From positions 128,927 to 192,926 of the forward strand of contig CAWJDY010000023.1 in assembly GCA_963841705.1 (NCBI GenBank): 64,000 nt of DNA, written 5' to 3'. The notes beneath the pieces are model-generated. The model was not told the origin of the DNA, did not search any database, and saw only the letters and a program-made list of their open reading frames with translations. Every line of letters starts with the position of its first letter. Positions within the stretch are counted from its first letter, which is position 1. The position numbers and the translations under genes were made by a program. Positions 26,811 to 35,523 of the stretch are shown piece after piece. Origin of the DNA: VAZQ01 sp963841705 (lineage in GTDB: Bacteria; Pseudomonadota; Alphaproteobacteria; Rhizobiales; Xanthobacteraceae).

Positions 26811-28037
26811 ATGAATTCCATCTCACGTCGTAACGTGTTGACGACGGCCGCGGCCGGAGGCTTCGTCACTGCCGCGACCGCGGCCCGCGCGCAGTCCAGC
26901 GCGCCCACGCCGCAGCCTCAGCGCCCCGGACACGGCGGCACCGATCACGGTCCGCGCAATCTCACGCTAGACCGGCAGAATCCTGATCTGCTCGTGCCGC
27001 CGTCTACCGATCACGGCACCCTGCCGAACCTGCGTTTCTCATTTTCCGATGCGCATATGCGGCTGGAGACGGGCGGCTGGACTCGTCAGGTGACGAGGCG
27101 CGAGCTCGGCGTTGCCAAGAGCATCGCCGGCGTGAATATGCGGCTCAACGCCGGCGGCGTGCGCGAGCTGCATTGGCATAAGGCCGCCGAGTGGGCCTAC
27201 ATGCTCTATGGCACTGCGCGCGTCACCGCCGTCGATGCGCAAGGGCGCAACTTCGTTGACGACGTGGGCGTCGGCGATCTCTGGTATTTTCCCGCGGGCA
27301 TTCCCCACTCCATTCAGGGACTTAACCCGGACGGTTGCGAATTCCTTCTGGTCTTTGATGATGGCGACTTCGACGAGGACGACACCTTCCTGATCACCGA
27401 CTGGTTCAAGCATACGCCGAACGAAGTGCTGGGCAAGAATTTCGGCGTGGCCGCCTCGTTTTTCGGGCATACGCCAGACCCGAGCGAGCGATACATCTTC
27501 CCTGCCCCTGTCCCGGGACCGCTCAGCGCCGACAAGATTGCAGGCGCCACCCCCGTGCAGCAAAGCTTCACGCATCGTATGCTGGCGCAGGAACCGATCA
27601 GGACAAAGGGCGGAACAGCGCGGATCACCGACTCCAGCGTATTTCCGGTTTCCACCACCATCGCCGCGGCCCTGGTCGAGGTCGAGCCAGGTGGAATGCG
27701 GGAGCTGCACTGGCATCCCAACACCGATGAATGGCAATACTACATCGAAGGCGAAGCGCGCATGGGCGTGTTCGCGGCGTCCGGCCAGGCCCGCACCTTC
27801 GACTTTCGTGCCGGCGACGTCGGATACGTGCCCTTCGCCAACGGACACTACATCGAGAATACCGGCCCCACGCCGGTACGCTTTCTCGAAATGTTCAAAA
27901 GCAGCTACTTCGCCGACGTGTCGCTCGATCAGTGGATGGCGCTGACCCCGCCGGAGCTGGTGAATGCGCACCTGCAGCTGGATCGGCAGGTGATGGACGC
28001 GCTGCGCAAGACCAAGGCGCCTGTCGTGCCGGCTTAG
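26811..28037 (+). CDS. Tat-exported bicupin, divergent oxalate decarboxylase type
   Basis: A 408-residue bicupin. ATG 26811 has AGGGAGG upstream and begins MNSISRRNVLTTAAAGG, a Tat signal. The open frame reaches back to 26589 without family character. Ligands: H121, H123, E127 and H166 in cupin 1; H300, H302, E307 and H346 in cupin 2. The lid loop is DEDDT (188-192) in place of SENST, retaining the glutamate. It is clearly less similar to the 414-residue pair, lacks their SFGNPDEPPQG linker, and carries a His/Pro-rich one. It may differ in activity from the other copies. Confidence 0.85.
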   Translation: MNSISRRNVLTTAAAGGFVTAATAARAQSSAPTPQPQRPGHGGTDHGPRNLTLDRQNPDLLVPPSTDHGTLPNLRFSFSDAHMRLETGGWTRQVTRRELGVAKSIAGVNMRLNAGGVRELHWHKAAEWAYMLYGTARVTAVDAQGRNFVDDVGVGDLWYFPAGIPHSIQGLNPDGCEFLLVFDDGDFDEDDTFLITDWFKHTPNEVLGKNFGVAASFFGHTPDPSERYIFPAPVPGPLSADKIAGATPVQQSFTHRMLAQEPIRTKGGTARITDSSVFPVSTTIAAALVEVEPGGMRELHWHPNTDEWQYYIEGEARMGVFAASGQARTFDFRAGDVGYVPFANGHYIENTGPTPVRFLEMFKSSYFADVSLDQWMALTPPELVNAHLQLDRQVMDALRKTKAPVVPA

Positions 28038-28092
28038 TTCTCCATCGTAAGGGTCTTGCGGGCCATGCCGCAGCGATCAACCTGAACTGCGA

Positions 28093-28230
28093 CTACTCGG
28101 CAGCCGCCAGCGCAGGCTGCTCCAGCCCGAGGGCTTTCGCGACACCGGCGCCGTATGCAGGATCGGCGCGGGTGCAATTTTCGACATGGCGCTGCTTGAT
28201 GTGCAGCTTGGCACCGCCCATCAGCCCCTC
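28093..28230 (-). pseudogene. C-terminal remnant of a catalase
   Basis: The minus strand encodes LMGGAKLHIKQRHVENCTRA, DPAYGAGVAKALGL and then about ten more residues to a TAG. This matches the C-terminal end of clade-3 haem catalases. Nothing of the haem-binding core is present. The fragment is joined directly to, and overlaps by about 10 bp, the end of the HD-domain gene. Confidence 0.65.
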
Positions 28231-28880
28231 CAGGCTGATCCGCGAATCACGCTGCAGAAGTTGCCGCGCCTGAAGGCCGGATCCTTGTCCGCGAGCACGT
28301 CGGCCTTCACATTGCCGAACGTCGTGTCCGGCTTGTATTTGATGCCGTCGTAGAACGCCTGGATGATGTCTTCCTTGAAGTGCTTGGTGCGCGGATGCGC
28401 GTGCACGACCGTTTCGCGTTCCGCGTCGCTGTATTCATCATAGGCGAGTCCCAGCACGTCCATCTCGACGCCGGCCGTCACCAGGGCGACAACGGGGTGC
28501 ATGTGCTGCGGGATGCCCGGCGTCGTGTGCAGAGCGATGGCCGTCCAGACCGTATCGATGTCGTGCTGGTCAATGCCGTGAGTGCGGAGGAAGTCGCGGG
28601 CGGCGTTCGCGCCGTCGACCTCGAAGCGCTCGCGGGCGCTGCTGTGCGCAGGGGTCAGGCCCATGTCGTGAAACATCGCTCCCGCATAGAGAAGCTCACG
28701 ATCGAACTTGAGACCACGATGCTTTCCCGCAAGCGCACCCCAATAATAGACGCGGCTCGAATGGTGGAACAGCAGCGCAGGCTCGGTATCCCGGACGAAT
28801 TGTGTGATCTCACGGGCAAGTCGCGTGTCGGGAATGCAGATTCCATCGACCGTGAACGTCTTTTCAGCCACAAATGCCAT
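28221..28880 (-). CDS. HD-domain phosphohydrolase-like protein (cyanamide-hydratase-like)
   Basis: A 219-residue HD-fold protein. ATG 28880 has GGAGAAG upstream and gives MAFVAEKTFTVDGICIPDT. Metal-binding positions include the histidine of FHHSSRVYYWG, the HD pair in GAMFHDMGLTP, and later AIALHTTPG and the aspartate in GVEMDVLGL. This arrangement is that of the HD family including fungal cyanamide hydratase and related bacterial proteins of unknown substrate. The C-terminus (FCSVIRGSAWRG) looks natural, so the gene is probably complete despite the catalase fragment at its end. Confidence 0.75.
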   Translation of the reverse strand: MAFVAEKTFTVDGICIPDTRLAREITQFVRDTEPALLFHHSSRVYYWGALAGKHRGLKFDRELLYAGAMFHDMGLTPAHSSARERFEVDGANAARDFLRTHGIDQHDIDTVWTAIALHTTPGIPQHMHPVVALVTAGVEMDVLGLAYDEYSDAERETVVHAHPRTKHFKEDIIQAFYDGIKYKPDTTFGNVKADVLADKDPAFRRGNFCSVIRGSAWRG

Positions 28881-29569
28881 TGCGCTTCTCCTGCCGAACG
28901 ATTTTGAGTGTAATTCGTCGAGCAAAGCGCGGCTTGCCTAGGATTGCCGCTCTTGAGGTATTCTTGTCGCTTTATGCTCGGCAAACTGAGGCAGCCTGTG
29001 ACGAAGAGGACACGATTGGGGTCGATCGAGCGGCCGCAGCCGGCGAATGCGTTCGGAGCCCCTTTGACGGGCAGCGCCTTGAGCTCGGTTGCCGCAAGAA
29101 TGAACAAGGCTCAGCAAAATCGCCGCGGCAATAGAAGCCCGTCGCCGATCAGGTCCAGATAGCTTCGACGTGTCGAATGCGGCGCGCGCATGAGACTCAG
29201 GTCCTCTCGAAGCAGGAGGTCGAGATGAGCAATTTGCGCAGGATCATGTGGAACGGCACGGTCCGTGCCCTACCGCTTGCAAGAGCAGGCGGGTTCAGCC
29301 AGCGCTTCAGCGCGTGCAATCCAACTCGGGCTTCATTCACGAGCACGCAGTGCTCGCAGCGAGTTTGTCAAGACTCGGCCAACAGCAGCATGCAAGCGAA
29401 GCAGTCCGGCGGGCGCTCCAGCTCGAGCCGAAGTTTCGGGCTAGCGTGTTCAAGTCCGCCCCGGTTGGGCCATAAGCCGGATCAAAACTCCGCAGTGCAG
29501 CGGGCCTGTCGCGCTGTTGCTACACGGCAGGGGTGATATTAAATCCTTGAAACAAGGCGCGGTACATGC
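28881..29569. other. Intergenic region, mostly featureless
   Basis: No complete gene is supported over about 690 bp. A short TPR-like remnant is listed at 29248-29475. The open frames in the first half have no recognisable composition. Confidence 0.45.
29248..29475 (+). pseudogene. Possible TPR-protein fragment
   Basis: One frame contains AVLAASLSRLGQQQHASEAV then RRALQLEPKF, which fits the last tetratricopeptide repeat of adenylate-cyclase-associated or similar TPR proteins. There is no proper start, and the rest of the protein is missing. Confidence 0.3.
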
Positions 29570-30169
29570 ATGAACGTCCGCGCCTGGGAAGAAGCGCCAA
29601 TGACATGCATGAGTGACACCCCCGACGCGGGGTTGTGGTACGCCCTCAACCGGCTCGAAACCAACTACTGGTGGGACGTCGACCTGAACGGCGGGCGCAA
29701 TGCCCACGAGTTTTATCTCCCGGATGGATTGTATGCGGTCGGCCAGAACAGGTTCGCCGGGCACGACCAGATCCGCGCGTTCTATGCATGGCGCGCTCGG
29801 CGCGGCCCGACGACCTCCCGGCATCTTATCAACAACCTGCAGGTCTTCGCGACGGACGACCACCACGCACGCCTTGTGGCGGCACTCAGCCTGTTTCGCG
29901 GGAACGGCCCTCCGCCGGTGCAGCGCGCGACCTCGCCGTGCCTGATCGCCGATGTTATCGGTGAGTGCGTGCGCGGTGAGGACGGGACTTGGCGTTTTCG
30001 GTCCCACGTAGTGCGGCCGGTGTTCCTCGGCAGCGACCGTCCGCTCTCGCTCTCGATCGATGGACAGTTTCTGTCTAAGCGGGGCGAACGCATCGCAAGC
30101 GGCGATAGCGGGACGGCACCCGACGATTACCATCGCGGCGGACCATCAAGCGATATCCGTCGTGCTTGA
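29570..30169 (+). CDS. SnoaL-like (NTF2-fold) protein
   Basis: A 199-residue protein whose central part fits the SnoaL/NTF2-like fold: GLWYALNRLETNYWWDVDL at the start, then FYLPDGLYAVGQNRFAGHDQ, FYAWRARRG and TSRHLINNLQVF, and a strand-rich end. Such proteins are small isomerases, dehydratases or hydroxylase beta-like subunits. ATG 29600, after GAAGAAG, is a reasonable alternative start that drops ten residues. The last 35 residues are polar and may be disordered. It has no operon partner. Confidence 0.7.
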   Translation: MNVRAWEEAPMTCMSDTPDAGLWYALNRLETNYWWDVDLNGGRNAHEFYLPDGLYAVGQNRFAGHDQIRAFYAWRARRGPTTSRHLINNLQVFATDDHHARLVAALSLFRGNGPPPVQRATSPCLIADVIGECVRGEDGTWRFRSHVVRPVFLGSDRPLSLSIDGQFLSKRGERIASGDSGTAPDDYHRGGPSSDIRRA

Positions 30170-30436
30170 TTCGGGACCATTCCATTAGCGGTCAATCGGG
30201 GTGCATTTTCGCTGCAAAGCACAAGTCGCATGTCCGGTTCTTATTCTGAGCGTACCCCCGATCCGCCGTAGGCACGGCTTTTGCCACCTCGGACATGCGC
30301 CTTTAGCATGGCAGGTCTGCGCTCACAGCAAAATTATGGGAACCGCAGTTGTCCGAGCGACGATTAGGTCTTTGGCAGCGCAGCTGGCTCACGCGGCTGT
30401 GGGCAATCGCATTGCGCCAGAAACACGGCTATCCCC

Positions 30437-33400
30437 ATGGGAATCGTTCGATTTGCATTAAGATTTCCGTACACGTTCTACGTGCTGGCCGTCTTGATTC
30501 TGTTTCTCGGCATCTCGTCTATCGCTGTCATGCCGATGGACATCTTTCCGGAAATCAACATCCCGGTGGTGTCGGTGATCTGGCAGTACACCGGACTGAG
30601 CACCCCGGAGATGGAGCAGCGGGTCACCACCTACAGCCAGTACGCGATCAGTTCCAACGTCACCGGTATCAAGACCATGGAGGCGCAGACGCTGAACGGC
30701 ATCTCGGTGCAAAAAATCTACTTCCAGCCCAACGTCAATCTCGACCTTGCCATCTCGCAGATCGTCGCGGCCACGAATGCGATCCGTGCGCTCCTGCCGA
30801 CCGGCATCCAGCCGCCGATTGTGGTGCAATACAACGCGTCGAGCGTTCCGGTACTGCAGCTCAGCCTCACCTCCGACCGCCTCAACGAGCAGCAGCTCTA
30901 CGACTACGGGCTCTATAATCTGCGCCAGCAGCTGGCCCCGGTACCGGGCGTGACTTTTCCTACCCCTGACGGCGGCAAGTACCGGCAGATCATGGTCGAC
31001 ATCGACCCGCTGAAGCTTCAGGCCAAGGGCCTGACTCCGTTGGACGTAGTGAATGCGGTCAATGCGCAGACTCTCACATTGCCGGCGGGTCTCGCGAAGA
31101 TCGGCGATACGCAATATACGGTGCGCACCAACGCGATGCCCGTGACCATCGCCGACCTCAACAACATTCCGATCAGATACACCAATGGGCCGACGATATT
31201 CGTAAAGGATGTCGGCCAGGTGCACGACGGCTGGGCGGTACAGCAGAACATCGTCCGCACCGACGGCGGGCGCTCCGTATTGCTGAGCGTCATCAAGAAC
31301 GGCAATGCCTCGACCGTCGCTGTCGTCAACGGGGTTCGCCAGGTCCTCCAGATTGCCCGTGCCGCAGCGCCGCCCGGGTTGAGCATCAACGAGCTGTTCG
31401 ATCAGTCGAAGCTCGTCACCGCATCGATCGCGAGCGTGGTTCGCGAGGGGGCGATCGCAGCCGGGCTCACCGGGCTGATGATCCTGTTGTTTCTCGGCTC
31501 ATGGCGCTCGACCCTGATCGTCCTGATCTCCATCCCGCTGTCGATCCTCACCTCCATCGTCGTCCTCCACTTCCTCGGCCACACGCTCAATACAATGACA
31601 CTGGGCGGCATGGCGCTCGCGGTCGGCATCCTGGTCGACAATTCGACGGTGACGATCGAGAACACCCATCGCTTGCGCAGCGAAGGCATGAACCTTGCCG
31701 CGGCGACGCTGCACGGCTCCGCCGGCATTGCGGTGCCGACCATGGTCTCGACCTTGGCGATCAGCTGCGTGTTCACATCGGTGGTGTTTCTCGAAGGGCC
31801 GGCAAAATTCCTGTTCACCCCGCTCGGGCTCGCGGTCGTGTTCGCCATGCTGGCATCCTACGTCCTGTCGCGGACCTTGACGCCGGTCATCATCGGATTG
31901 CTGCTCAAGGGCGAGCACCACGGCGGGTCAGATGACTCACGCAACCTGTTCGCGCGTTTGCACCAAGGCTTCGAGCGCGCGTTCGAGCGGTTTCGCCAGG
32001 GATACGTCCGGGTACTCACGATGCTGCTCAAGCGTCGGGTCATCATCCCGTTCGTCGCCGCACTGATGCTCGCGTTGGGAGCCGTGATGCTCGTGCTCGT
32101 CGGCCGCGACTTCTTCCCAGCCATCGACGGGGGACAGATCAAGCTCCACGTGCGCGCACCGGCAGAGACCCGCATCGAAGCCACCGAGCGCATCTTCCAG
32201 GAGGTCGAGGACAAGATCCGGGAAGTCATTCCGGCGCGCGATCGCGAGCTCATCGTCGACGACATCGGCGTGCCGCAGCGGGCGTACAATCTCTCGTTCA
32301 CCGACGGCTCGACCATCAACGTCAACGACGGCGTGATCCTGGTATCGCTCAAGGAGGGACACGCGCCGACCGCCGGCTACGTGCGCCGGCTCCGCGAGGT
32401 GCTGCCGGTCGCCTTTCCGTCCGTGACTTTCTATTTCCAGGCCGCCGACATGACCACCCAGATCCTCAATTTCGGGTTGCCGGCGCAGGTCGACGTTCGG
32501 GTCGTCGGTCGCGACCGTGCCACCAACGTGCGCGTGGCGCATGAGCTGCGGCGCCGCATCGCGGCCATCCCCGGCATCGCCGACGCGCACCTTCAGCAGG
32601 AGCTCGATGCGCCGGCATTCATGGCGAAGATCGACCGGTCGCGGGCGCTGCAGCTCGGTCTCAATGCGCAAACCGTCGCCACCGACCTCAACGTCAGCCT
32701 GAGCTCCTCGGAGCAGGTCACGCCCAATTTCTGGACCGATCCGGCAAACGGGATTCCGTATTACATCACGGTCCAGACGCCGGAGCATCTGCTGAGCTCC
32801 CTCGGCGAGCTCAGTAACACGCCGGTGTCGACAGCAATCGCGTCGAACGGCCCGCCGGTACCGGGCCTGCTGAGCAACGTGGCGACGTTCCAGCGCGACA
32901 GCGTTCCGACCAACCTGAACCAGAGCAACATCCAGCCGGTGTACGACATCTATGCCAGCGCGCAGGGCCGCGACCTCGGCAGCATCTCGGACGAGATCGG
33001 CAAGATCGTCGCCGAGTTGCAGAAGGAGCTCAAGCCCGGCAACACGATCCAGGTGATGGGCCAGATCCAGAGCATGCGCGATTCGTTCCGGGATCTGGGC
33101 ACCGGTCTCTTGTTTGCGGCCGTGTTCGTCTATCTGCTCATGGTCGTGAACTATCAGAATTTCGCCGACCCGTTCGTGGTGATCCTGGCGCTGCCCGCGA
33201 CCCTCTGCGGCATCGTTACCATGCTGTTCATCACCGGCACGACGCTGAGCGTCCCCTCGCTGATGGGCGCGATCATGGCGGTCGGCGTCGCCTCGGCCAA
33301 TTCCATTCTGCTGGTCACGTTCGCGCGCGAGCAGCAGCTCAACGGCAGGCCCGCGTTGCGGGCCGCGATCGACGCCGGCCATACCCGTATTCGCCCGGTG

Positions 33401-33619
33401 CTGATGACGGCGGCCGCGATGATCGTCGGCATGATCCCCATGGCGATCGGCGGCGCCGGCGAGGAGCAGAATGCGGCGCTCGCGCGCGCGGTGATTGGTG
33501 GCCTTCTGTTCGCGACTCCCACCACCCTCCTGATTGTCCCGTATCTTTTTGCCGTGCTGCGCAAGCACAACGACGGCGTCCCAGCCTATGGCGTGTTCCG
33601 GGATCTGCCCGATGAATGA
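30437..33619 (+). CDS. RND-family efflux pump, inner-membrane subunit
   Basis: A 1060-residue RND transporter with twelve predicted spans and two large periplasmic loops, driven by proton influx. The N-terminus resembles the family (FRFPYTFYVLAVLILFLGI) and QLSLTSDRLNEQQL lies in the first pore loop. Membrane span 4 reads GILVDNSTVTIEN (D401, N402), where AcrB has two aspartates. Span 10 reads GVASANSILLVTF, so N955 replaces the AcrB lysine. It precedes the membrane-fusion gene and overlaps it by 8 bp, the reverse of the usual order. No outer-membrane factor gene is present here. Substrate unknown. Confidence 0.9.
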   Translation: MGIVRFALRFPYTFYVLAVLILFLGISSIAVMPMDIFPEINIPVVSVIWQYTGLSTPEMEQRVTTYSQYAISSNVTGIKTMEAQTLNGISVQKIYFQPNVNLDLAISQIVAATNAIRALLPTGIQPPIVVQYNASSVPVLQLSLTSDRLNEQQLYDYGLYNLRQQLAPVPGVTFPTPDGGKYRQIMVDIDPLKLQAKGLTPLDVVNAVNAQTLTLPAGLAKIGDTQYTVRTNAMPVTIADLNNIPIRYTNGPTIFVKDVGQVHDGWAVQQNIVRTDGGRSVLLSVIKNGNASTVAVVNGVRQVLQIARAAAPPGLSINELFDQSKLVTASIASVVREGAIAAGLTGLMILLFLGSWRSTLIVLISIPLSILTSIVVLHFLGHTLNTMTLGGMALAVGILVDNSTVTIENTHRLRSEGMNLAAATLHGSAGIAVPTMVSTLAISCVFTSVVFLEGPAKFLFTPLGLAVVFAMLASYVLSRTLTPVIIGLLLKGEHHGGSDDSRNLFARLHQGFERAFERFRQGYVRVLTMLLKRRVIIPFVAALMLALGAVMLVLVGRDFFPAIDGGQIKLHVRAPAETRIEATERIFQEVEDKIREVIPARDRELIVDDIGVPQRAYNLSFTDGSTINVNDGVILVSLKEGHAPTAGYVRRLREVLPVAFPSVTFYFQAADMTTQILNFGLPAQVDVRVVGRDRATNVRVAHELRRRIAAIPGIADAHLQQELDAPAFMAKIDRSRALQLGLNAQTVATDLNVSLSSSEQVTPNFWTDPANGIPYYITVQTPEHLLSSLGELSNTPVSTAIASNGPPVPGLLSNVATFQRDSVPTNLNQSNIQPVYDIYASAQGRDLGSISDEIGKIVAELQKELKPGNTIQVMGQIQSMRDSFRDLGTGLLFAAVFVYLLMVVNYQNFADPFVVILALPATLCGIVTMLFITGTTLSVPSLMGAIMAVGVASANSILLVTFAREQQLNGRPALRAAIDAGHTRIRPVLMTAAAMIVGMIPMAIGGAGEEQNAALARAVIGGLLFATPTTLLIVPYLFAVLRKHNDGVPAYGVFRDLPDE

Positions 33620-34907
33620 TTTTGCTCGCAATCGGGATGATGCGATCGTCCAGGATCGCCGGGACAGGCCCGCTGTCGAGCGCGAGATCGAGAACGCGCC
33701 AAAGCAGCGCCTGCAATTGCGCCGCCGATGGGGCGGCCGCTTGTTCGCGGTGGGCGGATTTTTGGTGCTCACCGGCGGGCTCGGGCTGGGCACGTGGGGA
33801 CACTATTCGCGGCAGCAGCAGGTCATGGCGACTGCCAAGCAGAACCGGGATTTCGTGCCCAGCCTGCGTGTGGCGACGGTCGAGGCAAGTCCCGGCATCA
33901 TGTCGGTCAGCTTGCCGGGCACGACGGCCGCATTTGCCGCGGCGAACGTCTATGCCCGCGCCACCGGCTACATCGCCAAGCGCAACGTTGATATCGGCGA
34001 TCGCGTCAAGAAGGGCGAGTTGCTCGCCGAGCTCGCCGTGCCCGAGATCAATGACCAGATCTCGCAAAACGAGGCCACGCTCAATCAGCTCAGGGCGGCG
34101 CAGCAGCAGGCGGAGGCGAACCAGAAGCTCGCACAGGTGACCTGGGACCGGGACCGGCCGCTTGTGCGGGACGGCTGGGTGACCCAGCAGCAGGGCACGA
34201 TTGATGTCCAGACCCTTAAGGCGAACGAGGCCGCGGTTGCCGTCGCGCAACATAACGTCGCGGCGCAGGAGCAGCTGATCAAGCAGCTCCGTCAGACCCT
34301 GGATTATGCCTCGGTCGTCGCACCATTTGACGGTGTCATCACCCAGCGCAACGTCGACGTCGGCAGTCTGGTGCAGGGCAACGTTACCGGCGGCACCTTC
34401 ATGTTCGAGATCATGCAGAAGGACGTGATCCGCGTGTGGGTATACGTGCCGCAGGATGCGGCCTTCGGTGTGGCACCAGGCATCGACGCTATCGCACGCG
34501 TGCCCGAGCTCCCAAATCGCGACTTCCCCGGCAAGGTGACCCGGACCGCCGATGCGCTGCAGAGCGGCACGCGCACGCTATTGACTGAGGTCGACATTCC
34601 CAATCCGGATGGCGCGCTGCTGGCCGGGATCTACTGCACCGTTGAGCTCAAGATCCCGCGCACGACATCCTCTTTCGTCGTCCCCGCCGAAGCGATCATC
34701 TTCAACCGCAACGGCCTGCAGGTGGCCGTCGTCAACAACGGCAAGGCGGAGATCCGCAAGGTGAGAGTGACGCGCGATTTCGGCACGCGCGTAGAGGTGG
34801 ACACCGGGGTCAAGGCGGGCGATCAGGTGATCCTCAACCCGCCGGTCGGCCTCGTTGACGGCAGCCCGGTGCAGGCGCGCCCGGCCGACGCCGTGGCGAC
34901 GAAGTAG
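33612..34907 (+). CDS. Periplasmic adaptor (membrane-fusion) subunit of RND pump
   Basis: A 431-residue HlyD-type adaptor. ATG 33612 overlaps the pump stop (ATGAATGA). A membrane span, RLFAVGGFLVLTGGLGLGTW, follows a 43-residue cytoplasmic part. Lipoyl half-motifs are seen at VYARATGYIAKRNVDIGDRV and VVAPFDGVITQRNVDVGSLV, with a coiled hairpin rich in Gln, Glu and Ala between them. Beta-barrel and membrane-proximal domains follow. It links the pump to a TolC-like channel encoded elsewhere. Confidence 0.9.
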   Translation: MNDFARNRDDAIVQDRRDRPAVEREIENAPKQRLQLRRRWGGRLFAVGGFLVLTGGLGLGTWGHYSRQQQVMATAKQNRDFVPSLRVATVEASPGIMSVSLPGTTAAFAAANVYARATGYIAKRNVDIGDRVKKGELLAELAVPEINDQISQNEATLNQLRAAQQQAEANQKLAQVTWDRDRPLVRDGWVTQQQGTIDVQTLKANEAAVAVAQHNVAAQEQLIKQLRQTLDYASVVAPFDGVITQRNVDVGSLVQGNVTGGTFMFEIMQKDVIRVWVYVPQDAAFGVAPGIDAIARVPELPNRDFPGKVTRTADALQSGTRTLLTEVDIPNPDGALLAGIYCTVELKIPRTTSSFVVPAEAIIFNRNGLQVAVVNNGKAEIRKVRVTRDFGTRVEVDTGVKAGDQVILNPPVGLVDGSPVQARPADAVATK

Positions 34908-35060
34908 ATATACGGTGTCCCGATAGGCGATCGCCTCCGGAATTCGCGCAAGATCGGGCCAATCGCAGCAAGAACGCCAAAGCTATTCTCCGCGAGATCG
35001 GTAGTGTTGAGCCACCCGGTTGGCTCCCCCCAGCCCCCCTCCCCCGAACCGGGTTTGGCC

Positions 35061-35093
35061 GCGACCGGTCTCCGCTCGGCGGAGGCCGGTCGC
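35061..35093. terminator. Strong stem-loop after the RND operon
   Basis: GCGACCGGTCTCCGC (35061-35075), a TCG loop, and GCGGAGGCCGGTCGC (35079-35093) form a 15-bp stem with one G-T pair, followed by ACTCTTTGTT. It lies about 150 bp after the adaptor gene and before the small secreted protein gene. Either a terminator or a dispersed palindrome. Confidence 0.5.
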
Positions 35094-35223
35094 ACTCTTT
35101 GTTCGGGTAAGCGCACGATCGCTCTCTCCGAACAGAGCAATTCGGACAAAGTCAGTTTCTGGCGGACGACTATCTGTACTGTATCGGAGGGCGGGACTGT
35201 CCGCAGAATGAGGAGTAGCGATC

Positions 35224-35484
35224 ATGAAGCGTATTTTTGTTGTACTGTTAGGGACGGCTTGCGTGTTAGGATCTACATCGGCGTTTGCACGCGAAGGCTT
35301 TGGTCAAGGTGGCGGATTTGAATCCGGATTTAATCGTGGCGCGGTTATGCGGGATCCTGGGCTGTTCGCCCCGGTGCCTCCCTCGATACCCAGGTATCAA
35401 AGCCGGATTCCGGCCCCGCTCCCGCCGCCCCCGCAACTGCCGGTCATCAACGGCCCCCTATCGCAGACGCCGTCTGGTGAGTAG
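35224..35484 (+). CDS. Small exported proline-rich protein
   Basis: An 86-residue protein with a clear signal peptide (MKRIFVVLLGTACVLGSTSA, cleaved after FA). The mature part is Gly-rich and then Pro-rich (IPAPLPPPPQLPVINGPL). GAGGAG stands 9 bp before the ATG. The di-haem cytochrome gene starts 40 bp after its end, so the two are probably co-transcribed. No family recognised. Confidence 0.6.
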   Translation: MKRIFVVLLGTACVLGSTSAFAREGFGQGGGFESGFNRGAVMRDPGLFAPVPPSIPRYQSRIPAPLPPPPQLPVINGPLSQTPSGE

Positions 35485-35523
35485 GGGGCTCAGCAACCCA
35501 AGCATTCCGCGAGGGGCTCCGGA

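Noticed and set aside
31937..33793. 618-residue antisense frame under the RND pump
   Set aside because: Composition dominated by Arg, Asp, Gly and His, typical of a GC3 shadow; no family motif.
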